Shown: piece after piece, positions 25,701 through 35,426 of the stretch
Numbering within the stretch: position 1 is the stretch's first letter
Layout: the number at the start of each line of letters is the position of its first letter
Assembly: GCF_963678975.1 (NCBI RefSeq)
Contig: NC_089281.1
Span: 9,387,277-9,451,276, forward strand
Direction of reading: 5' to 3'
Source of the DNA: Dysidea avara
Lineage: Eukaryota; Porifera; Demospongiae; Dictyoceratida; Dysideidae
DNA length: 64,000 bases
Translations under genes and position numbers: made by a program
Notes under the pieces: model-generated
Database searches by the model: none
Seen by the model: only the letters and a program-made list of their open reading frames with translations
Told to the model about the DNA's origin: nothing

Positions 25701-28405
25701 ACTTGTATTTTCCACATCTGTAGGTATGGGGAAGGCAGATACCATCACTTATAAACACCTTGCCCATTTGCTCAGTGAGAAGTAGACTTCCCCATATTCT
25801 GCGGTCATGGGCTGACTTCACTGTAGTTTGGGGTTCTCCTTGCTGCGCTCTTCAATAATGTGTATCAGGATGGCATTCTAGATCCAAGTATCCCTGTGTG
25901 CTTCCAGCTGTCGACCTTGCTGTTGCTGAGGGGCACTAGTCTCCTTTAGAACAATAATATAATATACTGTTTTTATATTGTGCTTGCTTCTTTTTCTTTT
26001 AAAAATATATCTACCAGAACAATGTAACTTGTAACTGTTCTATGACTGTTGTATTAGAGTGACTGTTGTATTAGAGTATATCTCGAGTCAGCCAAGGATT
26101 GTGCAGCTAGCTAGACCAATAAGTGATCTTGTTTACTGTTAATTAAATAGCTAACTAGATTGTTAAGAGGTGGGGTCTCCGTATTCTATCGCTATTAGTC
26201 CACCTAGATCTTTATTTGATGGGCGTGGTCATGAACCTATCGCGAACAGGATCCCAGTCATGAAGTTGCAGATATCTAGCTAGCTAGTGTACCTCTTATA
26301 GTAGTGCCAGGACTGAAGTGCTTCTGAAATTCAGCTCTGAAATAATTCTGTGGCGTCTAAATATGCTGCTGAAAAATGTTGATATGGAAAATTAACACCT
26401 CGATATGATTTTGTTGGATGAAGAAGACAAGCAGTCTGATTGAAGATAAAAGAAAAGACAAGGCGCAGAGGGTCTACACTCCTCGGAACCCCAAAAGGCA
26501 CATCCCACTAGTGAGTTTGTTATTGTGGCGTAAAATGGTGACCATGTGCTGCTTTGTTTGGCATCTAGCCTAGCTTGCGATTGTGATCAGTGAGGCAGTG
26601 AGACTAAAATTCGGGTTTTAGTGATATTTAAAAATTCTATATCCGGCCACCTGTAAGTATTTTGGTATATTTAATGCTGTGTTATGTATTATATGGACTA
26701 GTACTATTCTGTAAAGGTGATTTTTGTCGCATAAAATGTTTCTAGGATGATTTTTAAAGACAAGATTTTGGGCGGCCGTGCAAAAATTTTGAGGTGATCC
26801 CTACTTAAATGGTACTACCGTATTGTTTGATAAAGCAATATGCATGTGCCTCACCTATATACCTATTATTTTGTATGCTAACTTGTGAATGATTATAACT
26901 TATAGCTGATTGTCATCAGTAGCTTTATTTGTCTTAGCTACTAATAACACAGTAATAAGCTTTATTTGTCTTAGTTGTAAACACCGGGAGCAACCCTATC
27001 TAATAAATAGTTCACTGCGTTGACAAGCTTGAACAGACCACTTTACCATTTTAAAATGATCTGGCCAGGACAACTTTGTATAATAAAACTTGAGACCACA
27101 TATGGTTGTCAGAAACAGGTTGGAATTTTTCTGGACCTTTTCTGCGACATTAATTACTTTATTCTATGAATGCATCATTCTATGAATGCATCACAGCTGC
27201 ACTTACATAGTCTTGCAATGTGATGGTGATTTAGTGAAATAACATTGGTTTTGTGAGGTGCAATAAGTAAACTTGTTCCATGCATCAGAGTGGGACAGGG
27301 AAGGGAGAGGGAGTGGAGGCTATTATAAATGCTCCCTCAATAGGCTAAGGAAAGACACCTGTTGTAATTGAATCTTGCCAATGAGAGTACTGCTATGAGA
27401 GTACTGTAAGGCTCCATCCAATTAAACTGTTGTATCTGTTTGGTTCCTAAATACTACATTGATTCTGTATTAGTATAATCAATTTTGTGAACAGAAGATT
27501 ACCAGTTGTAGATACTGTCATTAGGCTCATTACCATGGTAATATTGTGATACTCGTTGGATGTTTAATACAACCAGCACCCTGAAATTGGTTTGGGTGTG
27601 TGTTAGTGCCTGTATCCATGTACTCACATGGTCAATCTTAAATGTTTGTCTACAATTTAAGGTCATTGTACTTAACTATACCACCACAGTGGTTTAGACA
27701 ATGCTGGGAAAACTACAATTCTAAAGAAATTTAGTGGAGAGGATATTTCGATAATATCACCAACATTGGGGTTTAATATTAAAACACTGGAATATAAGAG
27801 GTATATATAGCTTGTAGGCCAATACATGTGATTGACATATTGTGTTTTTGTATTAGCTTCAAACTAAACTTTTGGGATGTGGGTGGTCAGAAGTCTCTAA
27901 GATCATACTGGAGGAATTATTTTGAAAGTACAGATGGCCTAATATGGGTAGTGGACAGCGCAGATCGTAGAAGACTGCAGGACTGCAAAGATGAGCTTCA
28001 TGCTTTACTTTTGGAAGAGGTAAATAGTGAAGTAATTATATTAAATATACGTACATGTGAAGCACTATACCCTACTAATTAGTTGATGAGAAAAATGTTG
28101 CACCACTCATTGTTGTTATTATGTAAATATAGAGATTAGCTGGAGCAACTCTCCTAGTGTTTGCTAATAAACAAGACCTACCAGGCTCTTTGTCTGCAGA
28201 AGAGATCAAGGAAGTATGATCCTTAGTCTTACAATTTCCAACTATTATTAAATCATGCATACTTTTGCAGTGTTTACAACTGGATATGATCAAGACACAT
28301 CATTGGCAAATATTGCAGTGTAGTGCTGTGACAGGTGAAAATCTTGTCAATGGAATAGACTGGATCATCTCAGACATAGCATCCAGAATTTTTACTATGG
28401 ACTAA
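19708..28405 (+). CDS. ARL2: ADP-ribosylation factor-like protein 2
   Basis: Five exons: 19708-19772, 27690-27800, 27857-28019, 28133-28213, 28271-28405, joining to 184 aa, the same length as human ARL2. ARL2 is a small GTPase that regulates tubulin folding with TBCD/cofactor E and releases cargo from PDE6D-type carriers. Visible motifs: [10 protein letters not shown]-loop (residues 23-31), [12 protein letters not shown] switch [14 protein letters not shown] switch II, NKQDLPG, and SAVTGENL. The N-terminus [18 protein letters not shown] matches the family's amphipathic helix. Exon 1 ends CT|GTATCCTTT and the 7.9-kb intron ends TACTTAACTATACCACCACAG: together a U12-type donor and branch site. 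The partner TBCB is encoded 8 kb further on. The gene is intact. Confidence 0.95.
20347..20768. mobile_element. Degenerate MITE with GGGCGGATCC ends
   Basis: The left end is CAGGGCGGATCCAGG. The right end is an inverted, diverged match, TTGAATTTGCCACTG. The interior has the G-rich and C-rich runs (GGGGGGCACTTGCCCCCC) near the right end that are common in this widespread invertebrate repeat type. It contains the 'GACTGTTCTATTAGAGTA' motif near 20648. No clear target duplication was found. Confidence 0.5.
20940..21545. repeat. Degenerate CAG/GCA-rich low-complexity tract
   Basis: About 600 bp of irregular AGCAGCAA, GCAAGCTACAAGCAG and related units within ARL2 intron 1. Open frames across it read poly-leucine or poly-glutamine-like peptides on either strand and are artefacts of the repeat. 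Confidence 0.8.
22500..23555. mobile_element. Nested inverted-repeat element
   Basis: About 22510-22770 and 23250-23550 are inverted copies: for example CTTTCTAGCAAATCCAAAAA on the left has its complement TTTTTGGATTTGCTAGAAAG near 23512-23531. The centre is about 480 bp with no coding potential. Confidence 0.65.
23559..24660. mobile_element. piggyBac-like element, truncated
   Basis: It starts after TTAA (23555-23558) with GGTTACGGTATAG, close to the end of the element at 33009-33760. About 390 bp (24265-24650) is the inverted counterpart of 33365-33745. The right terminus does not show the expected GTAACC-TTAA end, so this copy appears truncated or rearranged. Confidence 0.5.
25389..26834. 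mobile_element. Element B, copy 2, inverted, including palindromic MITE
   Basis: 25389-25626 is the second copy of the ATGAAGTAGGGATCT palindrome. 26010-26834 matches element B copy 1 in reverse, without the element C insertion, and ends ACTACCGTATTGTTTGATA. A segment of this copy (26390-26560) looks loosely coding-like but is not recognisable. Confidence 0.6.
26835..27689. other. Distal part of ARL2 intron 1
   Basis: No repeat copy or coding sequence recognised, except the U12-type branch site (TACTTAACT) just before the exon at 27690. Confidence 0.5.
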
Positions 28406-28838
28406 TTTGTATAAATTATATGCACATTTTTATTGTAAATGTTCAGTGTCCATTGTACATAGGCTACTTTAGTTTGCCACACGATGTTTGCTCTGTAATT
28501 TGACAACAAAATTTTTCTCAATGCCATGTTTTGTGAAGGGCAAAAATTAAATGCTTTATTTCAAGCAAGGATGTTAATAGCAAGCTTCATGTGCAAATGG
28601 TGGGTGTGATATAGTTCATCAAAATGATTAATTTTGATGAGAAGGAGCATGTATTGAGTCGAAATAAGGATCTTTGGTTTACTTTACCACCCCAGTGATC
28701 CCTTCTTGTTTCTTAGCTTTTTTCAGCAATCCCTATATATTTCCTTTCAAATGTTTTATTCATCTAGCTAGTTGTATACATGTTTGTAATATAAACAATA
28801 GTTATGCATTAAAAATGTACAAGTGATTTTTACAATAT

Positions 28839-29408
28839 TTAATTTTTATTGTTCTGGAATTTCTTCACCATGGATGATAGTTCATTCATACCTTCATAGA
28901 CACCATCTCCGCTCACTGCACATGTAGCTTGAATGTACCAAGGTCTATTATGAATTGAGTTGAGTTGTAACTTTGACATTATTTCACTGGTTGAGGCAGC
29001 ATTAGGCAAGTCCTGCTTATTGGCCAGTACCACTAGTGGAACTCCAACCATCTCATCGCTCTGTAAGATCCAAGCTAATTCCTCCTTTGCTTCACTAAAT
29101 CTGCTTCTATCTGAACTGTCAACCACATAAATAAGTCCTTCTGATCCATTGAAGTAGTGCTTCCACAATGGACGGATCTTATCTTGTCCACCAACGTCCC
29201 ACACTGTGAAAGAGACACTCTTTGTGGGTTGCACCGTTTCGACATTGAAGCCAATAGTGGGAATGGACTGGACCGTTTCATTCAGCTTCAATTTGTACAG
29301 TATTGTGGTCTTGCCTGCTGCATCCAAGCCCAACATTACAATTCTTGCGTTCCTTTGAAAGGAGAAAGACTCCAATAAATTCTTCATTGATTGTAGAAGA
29401 TTTCCCAT
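28839..29408 (-). CDS. Arf-family small GTPase, intronless
   Basis: A single 189-codon exon. Arf-type GTPases recruit coats and effectors to membranes. It begins [15 protein letters not shown], with glycine 2 for N-myristoylation and an amphipathic helix. It has GLDAAGKTT (P-loop), [12 protein letters not shown] (switch I), [17 protein letters not shown] (switch II), NKQDLPNA and [13 protein letters not shown]. The sequence is closest in style to class I-III Arfs but differs at many positions from the near-invariant Arf1, so it is a lineage-specific Arf or an ARL of the ARF1-like group. It converges on ARL2 with 433 bp between stops. An AATAAA overlaps the last codons and stop. The lack of introns next to the intron-bearing ARL2 may mean retroposition, but no poly-A remnant is evident. 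Confidence 0.9.
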   Translation of the reverse strand: MGNLLQSMKNLLESFSFQRNARIVMLGLDAAGKTTILYKLKLNETVQSIPTIGFNVETVQPTKSVSFTVWDVGGQDKIRPLWKHYFNGSEGLIYVVDSSDRSRFSEAKEELAWILQSDEMVGVPLVVLANKQDLPNAASTSEIMSKLQLNSIHNRPWYIQATCAVSGDGVYEGMNELSSMVKKFQNNKN

Positions 29409-30683
29409 TGTTGATATGTTCTTGTTTCGACTTTTAGCTTAAGATTTGTTTCTTTCTTTCCGCTGATTACTCTGCCCATCTTAGTCACTGACTGTGTTTA
29501 AATACTCATACAACGACGTGCTGGGATTTGAAACTCGTCAGTTTACACGCAAAGTATGCCACGGTGGCAAAACACACGCTCGACACAAAGATTACGTTGT
29601 GATCACAAGACTACTAAAAATAGTACAAGCATCACATACCTAAAAATAACTTATTATTACAACGCACGCTTAACCTTGACCACTGAAGTGGTTCACATGC
29701 CTTTTTGTACTCATGACTATACTTTGGCTTGTGGTCTGGCTTTGTAGATGCATCATCTCAAGCAGAATGCAATATTGAGTAATTGTTGTTTTTTTTAAAT
29801 ATATATATATATTTTTTTTATTGAGTAGTTGTGGGTCCTTTGGTTTGTCCTCTACGTATTTTTGACAAAGTGTGCATGTGGTGATGACATACACTGTATG
29901 GCACTTGTCCAATTGATGGAATACTAAAAGTATTCCTCTCCTCTGTAGCAAATTGTAAAATTGGGTTGCAGGGATGACAATAACTAAAATAGAAATCCAG
30001 CTGTATTCTAATCCTTTTACTATAATTTTTTGACTGGAGCCACTTTACATAATTGCACCGACACATAATAACTCTGAGCAGCAAGTGATTATACTTTATG
30101 CATAAACTACATAGACACAATCGCCCCTGGGAATTCAGTTAGGAGACGCTGGGCTTGGAGTTCACACTGCAATACTAATTCAATGCTAATTGGACAGTGT
30201 AGCAAAGCTTATAACTTGACAACTACCATTTGGACATTCTCACAGACAACTGAAGAGAATTTACTTGACATTAGTATGTAAGTGTTGAGCTATATCCTAA
30301 AAAACATTTAATAACTCATGGACGCAATTACACACAATCTTGTATTTCAAAATCTTTTCTTTCAAAAATATTTACATACATTACTGTGGGAAGCCATAAA
30401 AAGTGTGATATCCATTGCAACCTTGTAATGGAGCCAAACCACACGTCTGTTGTCTACACCTTTACTGTCAACCTTTAATTGCTGAAATGTTAGTTCTCTT
30501 GAGGAAAAAATCCACTTTTCATTTTAGCTGTTTTTCAGGATCCAGCTCAACTTGTACATACTATACAACATGTTTGTCACATTCATTCAGAACATTAACC
30601 CTATATCAGCTTATATTCTAACACATGATTGTTGTTCTCTTTACCACCATTAATCATGTAACCAAAATCATGCACTTTGTTAG
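29409..30683. other. Intergenic region
   Basis: No gene or repeat was recognised apart from a short (AT)n/poly-T tract near 29790-29820. Open frames here lack family features. Confidence 0.5.
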
Positions 30684-31228
30684 TTAATAAAGTCTAAAGA
30701 GACGGTTGGTCTGGTGCATTTCATCAGTGTACCTGAAATAAAGCAATGTTAACCATGCATATAGGTAACTTGACAATTGCCTTACAGTGTCATTGGGCTA
30801 TTAATATGGGGAAATCTGGCTTGCTTCTTGCTCCAATGTGATGCAGAATCAAAGTTGGTGCCCCATCTAGGAGGCAGATGCCTCAGTACATGACCTTTTG
30901 AAGGATACATCTGACGAAGTGTAGACCATTCTTCACATCGAGTAGATTGACACCGGTTGTATATATCTTTTTCTTCTGCTGCACGTGAGAATGACTTTAT
31001 TGATGCTTCAGACACTGGTACATAATGTGTTGGAGCAGCAGAAGCTTTTGGTGGATGGTTACAAAACTTAAAAGACTGCACTGGAGTGGTGAATCTCAAA
31101 TCATTTGGTGTATACCATCTGTGTGACCAATTTAACTCATTATGCCTTGTCACTGGTATCCTCGTAGACCAAAAATGTTTACTGTATCCGGCGAATGACG
31201 AGCCCACATTAGTACTTGTTTGTAGCAT
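30684..31228 (-). CDS. Unrecognised small basic protein, possibly ciliary
   Basis: Two exons, 30786-31228 and 30684-30732, join in phase to 163 aa. The first in-frame ATG (31228) is used. The intron is 53 bp with a clear acceptor (TTTATTTCAG). The protein is rich in W, H, P and R, with no signal peptide or membrane segment. Recognisable stretches are FWSTRIPVTRHNELNWSHRW, HPPKASAAPTHYVPVSEASI, YPSKGHVLRHLPPRWGTNFD and SPMTLYTDEMHQTNRLFRLY. The spaced aromatic/proline pattern is like axonemal microtubule-inner proteins, but I cannot name a family, so that is a guess. Divergent from the ZFAND gene, with 131 bp between starts. Confidence 0.75.
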
Positions 31229-31359
31229 TATTCCACCCAACAATGAGTAGGCATAGCAACGGAAGGATACTAACTCGGATATCCCAGGATACTTACGAAG
31301 GGTAAAATCTCGAAAGTTTCACGCGACTTCTTGTCCCTTAAATTCTCGTTCTTTCTGAG
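31229..31359. promoter_or_regulatory. Shared divergent promoter, small protein / ZFAND gene
   Basis: 131 bp between outward-facing start codons, containing CTTCTTGTCCC and TCTCGTTCTTTC pyrimidine tracts before the ZFAND start. No TATA box. Confidence 0.6.
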
Positions 31360-32140
31360 ATGGCGGAGTCGTCAGCAGATAGGGGAGACCAGCCAAAGTT
31401 ATGTACAAGAAATTGTGGATTTTTTGGGTGAGCGTTCAGGAAAGATTTTAATGTCTGTATCATGCCGTGTCATTTTTACGAGTCCAGTTTGTAAAACGGT
31501 AGCCTACCTTGTATTGTTGTTTGAATGTTTCAGTAGTCTGGACATTTCCGTTTGAACTGTAACGTTGTTTGTCTCGTAGGTCACCACAAACGTTCGGAAT
31601 GTGTTCAAAGTGCTATCGAGGTGGGTTAGAACTTGTTTGAGGTAACTTTCGACTTAACAGGTTTGTTTTAGAATGCCAAAGTGAAAGCCAACCCCCATTA
31701 GGTAAAGTTGACACCAGCAGTTCTGTAGGGATGCCCAGCATCAACATAGCAGCTGTTACTAAGGATGACATACCATCAACATCTAACCAGCCACTAGAAA
31801 GTATTAGTGAGGATACTCCTTCAGTTGCAATACAGTCAGATAAACCTGAACAAAAGAATAAAAAGCGTTGCTGGACGTGTAGAGTGAAACTAGAACTAGC
31901 ACAACGAGAATTGGGTCTTTGTAAATGTGGTAAGTTTTCTAGGTAACACATTAATTGGTAGCCAATGAAGTATTTTCATTAGGTTATGTGTTTTGTCTTA
32001 TGCATCGCTTACCTGAACAACACCAGTGTTTGTATGACCACAAAGAGTCTGGTAGAGAAAAGGACCTTCAGAAGATGATACCAGCTAAAAGGCACATAGG
32101 ACGGTCATTTCATCGTCTAGACTCAACACCAGATAACTAG
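31360..32140 (+). CDS. ZFAND5/6: A20/AN1-type zinc-finger protein (ZFAND5/6 group)
   Basis: Four exons, 31360-31427, 31580-31620, 31672-31929 and 31983-32140, join to 174 aa. Members bind ubiquitin chains through the A20 finger and modulate proteasome activity or NF-kB signalling. The A20 finger has its four cysteines at C15, C19, C31 and C34 (KLCTRNCGFFG, MCSKCYR). A serine-rich linker follows. The AN1 finger has C103, C106, C120, C122, C127, H130, H136 and C138 (CWTC ... CKCG..FCLMHR ... HQC). The protein ends with the usual basic tail. Human ZFAND5 is 213 aa and ZFAND6 208, so the linker is short here. I cannot choose between the two paralogues. Confidence 0.93.
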
Positions 32141-33004
32141 ATGCTACTAGTATGAACTATTGGGAAGAGTAATTTTGTGTGTTTTCATGTGTGTCTACTT
32201 ACTGTGTACCAGTGTCTTTGAATACATACACTCTGTTTGGTAATGACATGATAAATTTAAAAATTAGCTGTACTGCTGAAAGTAGTATTAAGAGTAAATA
32301 CCCCTCCATATTATTGACTTTCGGTAGTATCCTATGTGTTTATTCAGTACCCTTTGTTTGTTTGTCAGTACGTGTTTGTAAGACTACAGTAGGTTGCTGG
32401 CATTTCTTTTGCGAAGGTCCTAAGTTCTAAGTAGATAATTATTGTTGGCCCAATGATGGTTGTCCATAGTTTCAGCATATGTGCAACCAAAACTCACTGG
32501 TACATTTGATTGAGGAATCTGGAAAAGATTATCTGGCTTAAGAGCACACTGTAGACCTAGACATTGCAGATAGAGAGGGAGGTGTCACTGATGTAAATCT
32601 GATCTGTAGGGCCTGAGGTTGGTCACACGTCATAGCCCTATGGATTACACAATGAAACATGGTGCCTGAAATTAACTTTGTTATTATGAAAGCCTTTATC
32701 AATATCAATTTGCACATTAGAATTAGTTCTTTACTGATACTGAGGTGTTGGGGTTGAACTACTCTTTGAGATCATGAGATGTTTGATGGCAAGTGACCAA
32801 CCACCTCTGGGCACTGAAAACTGTGGTCCTATGTCCCATTTTTCTCATGTATTCAAGTAGCATGACTTCCACAGAAATATCTTGAGTGGTTACGGTTACA
32901 GATGATAGCATGGGCACCGTAGACATGGACAATTTTATAGCAAGTGGTGGTGATCAAATTTTGTTAATAACTGGTATTGTAGATCTTATTGTAAGGTCAC
33001 TTCC
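32141..33004. other. 3' UTR and intergenic region
   Basis: No recognised gene or repeat. A short open frame at 32179-32430 has no features. Confidence 0.5.
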
Positions 33005-33008
33005 TTAA

Positions 33009-33760
33009 GGTTACGGGATACTGTAAACCCCACATGTACACTATCAATCATTTTTCATGATTAGGGGGTTGATTTTTCTTAATGCATCGTTATCAAATAT
33101 TTATGCATTCTTAACTTCTCATTAATCAACATGGAATTCAAATGTTGTTATGGTAACATGAGTTGTCCCCATGCCAATTAGTGAAAACTATGAACCAAAA
33201 ATCAGACCAATGAAGAACCATGAGAACTTACTAACAATTCTAAGATTTGAAGAACATCACTTGTGAGGGACTAACAAGAGGATTTGTGAATAATGTGTAT
33301 AGTTGCTGAAATATGACTACAATATGGCCTAAAGCAAGACACTATGGTCACAAAATTAATTTCTAAATTGATATCACAAGCACTAGAAACATTATTTCTA
33401 ACAAATGGCTCCGTCAGGACCTAGACAAGAAGCCAAACTAGTAGTATGTTTATACAAAGTGTTAACAACTAGTTTGATAGTCCAGATTTTTGGTTCAGGA
33501 AAATATCACCATTAGTCAGCAAAACTCCGCATGTGTTTACAGGTGCTTACAGGTGCGCCAGTTGCTAAGTGTGTTGTATCTATGCTATCTTGTACTGTTA
33601 CTTGTGTTTTCTTGTACCTTGTAACTGTCCTGTCCAGTCAACATGCTATTATTCTCCCAACAATTTAAGCCTGTTACCAGCTGATACACAACACAACACC
33701 AAGCCCACCTTAATTAGGTAATAAAATATTTGTTTGACAGTTGCTCCGTATCCCGTAACC
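33009..33760. mobile_element. piggyBac-like non-autonomous element with TTAA flanks
   Basis: Perfect 13-bp terminal inverted repeats, GGTTACGGGATAC and GTATCCCGTAACC, lie directly inside TTAA on both sides (33005-33008 and 33761-33764). TTAA target duplication is the hallmark of piggyBac elements. The element is 752 bp with no transposase. Its right half (33365-33745) is shared, inverted, with 24265-24650. Confidence 0.8.
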
Positions 33761-33855
33761 TTAATGTGGGTAGTTTTCTACCAGGCCGTATTACATTGGA
33801 AGTATCCCGTAACCTTAATGTGGGTAGTTTTCTACCAGGCTGTATTACATTGGAA
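33748..33855 (+). repeat. Two tandem 54-bp copies spanning a transposon end and its flank
   Basis: Units 33748-33801 and 33802-33855 differ at one position (GGCCGT versus GGCTGT). Each holds the terminal GTATCCCGTAACC-TTAA of the piggyBac-like element plus 37 bp of flank. Because 54 is divisible by three, a frame stays open across both and on to 33924 (...DYSIATLDHNFFAEAYKSG...). It is unclear if any of this is coding. Confidence 0.85.
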
Positions 33856-33924
33856 GACTACAGTATTGCAACCTTAGACCACAATTTTTTTGCAGAAGCT
33901 TATAAGTCTGGATATAAGCCGTAA

Positions 33925-34176
33925 GCCTGTGGTCTTTCCTCCTGAGACTAATCAAGTCTTGCATGCCTGACCTGTCGGGTGCACGAGACTAGTCTTGAAA
34001 CTCAGTATTCCGGGTTTGAGCATTCGATGGGAACTAATCTCATGAAGCACTCAACTCTGAACAGGAAAAGGTTGAGTCATTGTCAGAAGCACAGAGTAAA
34101 CGACTTCCCATATACTACAGTTTCAAGTGAATACATAATCTAATTAAATAAACACCAAACAAACAAAATATTCAGA
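33925..34176. other. Short intergenic region before FKBP2 3' end
   Basis: No feature recognised. Confidence 0.4.
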
Positions 34177-34750
34177 TTAAAGTTCTCCATCTTTGCGATC
34201 TATTTTTAACAGTTCAACTTCAAAAGTAAGTTTTGCTCCTCCTGGAATCTTGGGTGGAGCACCCCTATCACCATATCCCAAGTCGGGTGGGATCACAAGC
34301 TTCCGTTTTTCACCTTCACACATGCTACAGATAGCACCCAATATTACAAACAATAGGAGTGTAATGGTTAATTTACTTCAACAATCCTTGATCCCAACCT
34401 ATGAGACAGAACATAATACATAGTCAAGTATTTATTAAAGACAACCTTTGATGACTTGACCAACTCCCAAGGTAAATACAAATGGTTCATTTCGTGGTAG
34501 ACTGCTATCAAACTCGGTACCATCATCCAACGTACCCTTTAAAAAAGAGATAAATACACTAACATTTTCATTGTACAAAACGTCTCACAGTATAGTGCAT
34601 GCTTAGCCGATCTCCATTTTTAGATTTCATATTGCAGGTCTCGGGCCTTTTCTTCACACCAATCTGAAGCTTTTTACCTCCTAGTACCATAGACAAACAC
34701 GTAAACAGAACGACAATCCCGACTAGTTTACTCGACATCACTCGAGACAT
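34177..34750 (-). CDS. FKBP2: FKBP2-like ER peptidyl-prolyl isomerase
   Basis: Four exons, 34589-34750, 34446-34536, 34377-34398 (22 nt) and 34177-34324, give 140 aa (human FKBP2 is 142). The enzyme catalyses cis-trans isomerisation of prolyl bonds in the ER lumen. An N-terminal signal peptide is clear ([20 protein letters not shown]). The FKBP fold is marked by [55 protein letters not shown] and [14 protein letters not shown]. The C-terminus KDGEL resembles an ER-retention signal. A nearby upstream methionine (34750) or the next one (four codons on) could be the start. One donor (AAAG|GTTGTC) is weak but the phase is kept. Confidence 0.93.
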
Positions 34751-34872
34751 GACTACACCTGTGCTAGTCGAGTCTAAATAATGATCACTGTTGATATGTA
34801 CGCATGCGTGGTAGTTTAGAGGCACGACGTGGTTGATGCGAGAGCAAGATTTGACTGTTTTACTAGAGCAAA
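34751..34872. promoter_or_regulatory. Shared divergent promoter, FKBP2 / SNRPD2
   Basis: 122 bp between start codons, including TACGCATGCGTGGTAG, a palindromic GCATGC core. No TATA box. Confidence 0.6.
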
Positions 34873-35287
34873 ATGACGTGAGTACTTTCTTTATGCATAT
34901 GTACTGCTTACACTGTAACGTATTGTAAATAGTTCTAAGCCCAGAGCAGATCTTACGTTTGAGGAACTGAAGCAGAAGGAGGAGGAGGAGTTTAGGACTG
35001 GTCCTTTATCAGTGCTCACACAGTCGGTCAAGGACAACACGCAGGTGCTAATAAACTGCCGGAACAACAGAAAAATACTAGCAAGAGTTCGTGCGTTTGA
35101 TCGCCACTGTAACATGGTCCTAGAAAATGTGAAAGAAATGTGGACTGAGACCCCAAAGAAAGGAAAAGGAAAGAAGGCCAAGCCAGTCAACAAAGATAGA
35201 TACGTGGCAAAGATGTTTCTTCGAGGGGACTCAGTTATTTTAGTATTACGTAACCCAGCTGCTGCATCAGCAGCATCTAAACAATAG
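34873..35287 (+). CDS. SNRPD2: Small nuclear ribonucleoprotein Sm D2
   Basis: Two coding exons, 34873-34877 (5 nt, ATGAC) and 34933-35287, joined over a 55-bp intron, give 119 aa (human 118). SmD2 is part of the seven-member Sm ring on spliceosomal U snRNAs. The Sm fold is clear: [40 protein letters not shown] (Sm1), then [20 protein letters not shown] (Sm2). The lysine-rich loop ([10 protein letters not shown]) sits between Sm1 and Sm2 as in other D2 proteins. The very small first coding exon resembles the human gene's short first coding exon, as far as I recall. SUMF1 begins 139 bp downstream on the same strand. Confidence 0.96.
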
Positions 35288-35426
35288 GGTCTATCAGTAA
35301 ACTAACACTACCGTTACTTATTGCATGTTTGTATGATGTAAGTGGATAGCAAAGCAGTTGAGAATCACAATCAGTCTAAATAATGCGCATCGTTTAATTG
35401 TGGTCGTGTGTGGTGTTTATCGACTA

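Noticed and set aside
29075-29378. Open frames overlapping the Arf gene
   Set aside because: Alternative-frame shadows of the true Arf coding exon.
31701-31720. A 19-bp intron in the ZFAND gene (GTAAAG...CAG)
   Set aside because: Too short to be spliced. The frame reads straight through and links the first exons to the AN1 part.
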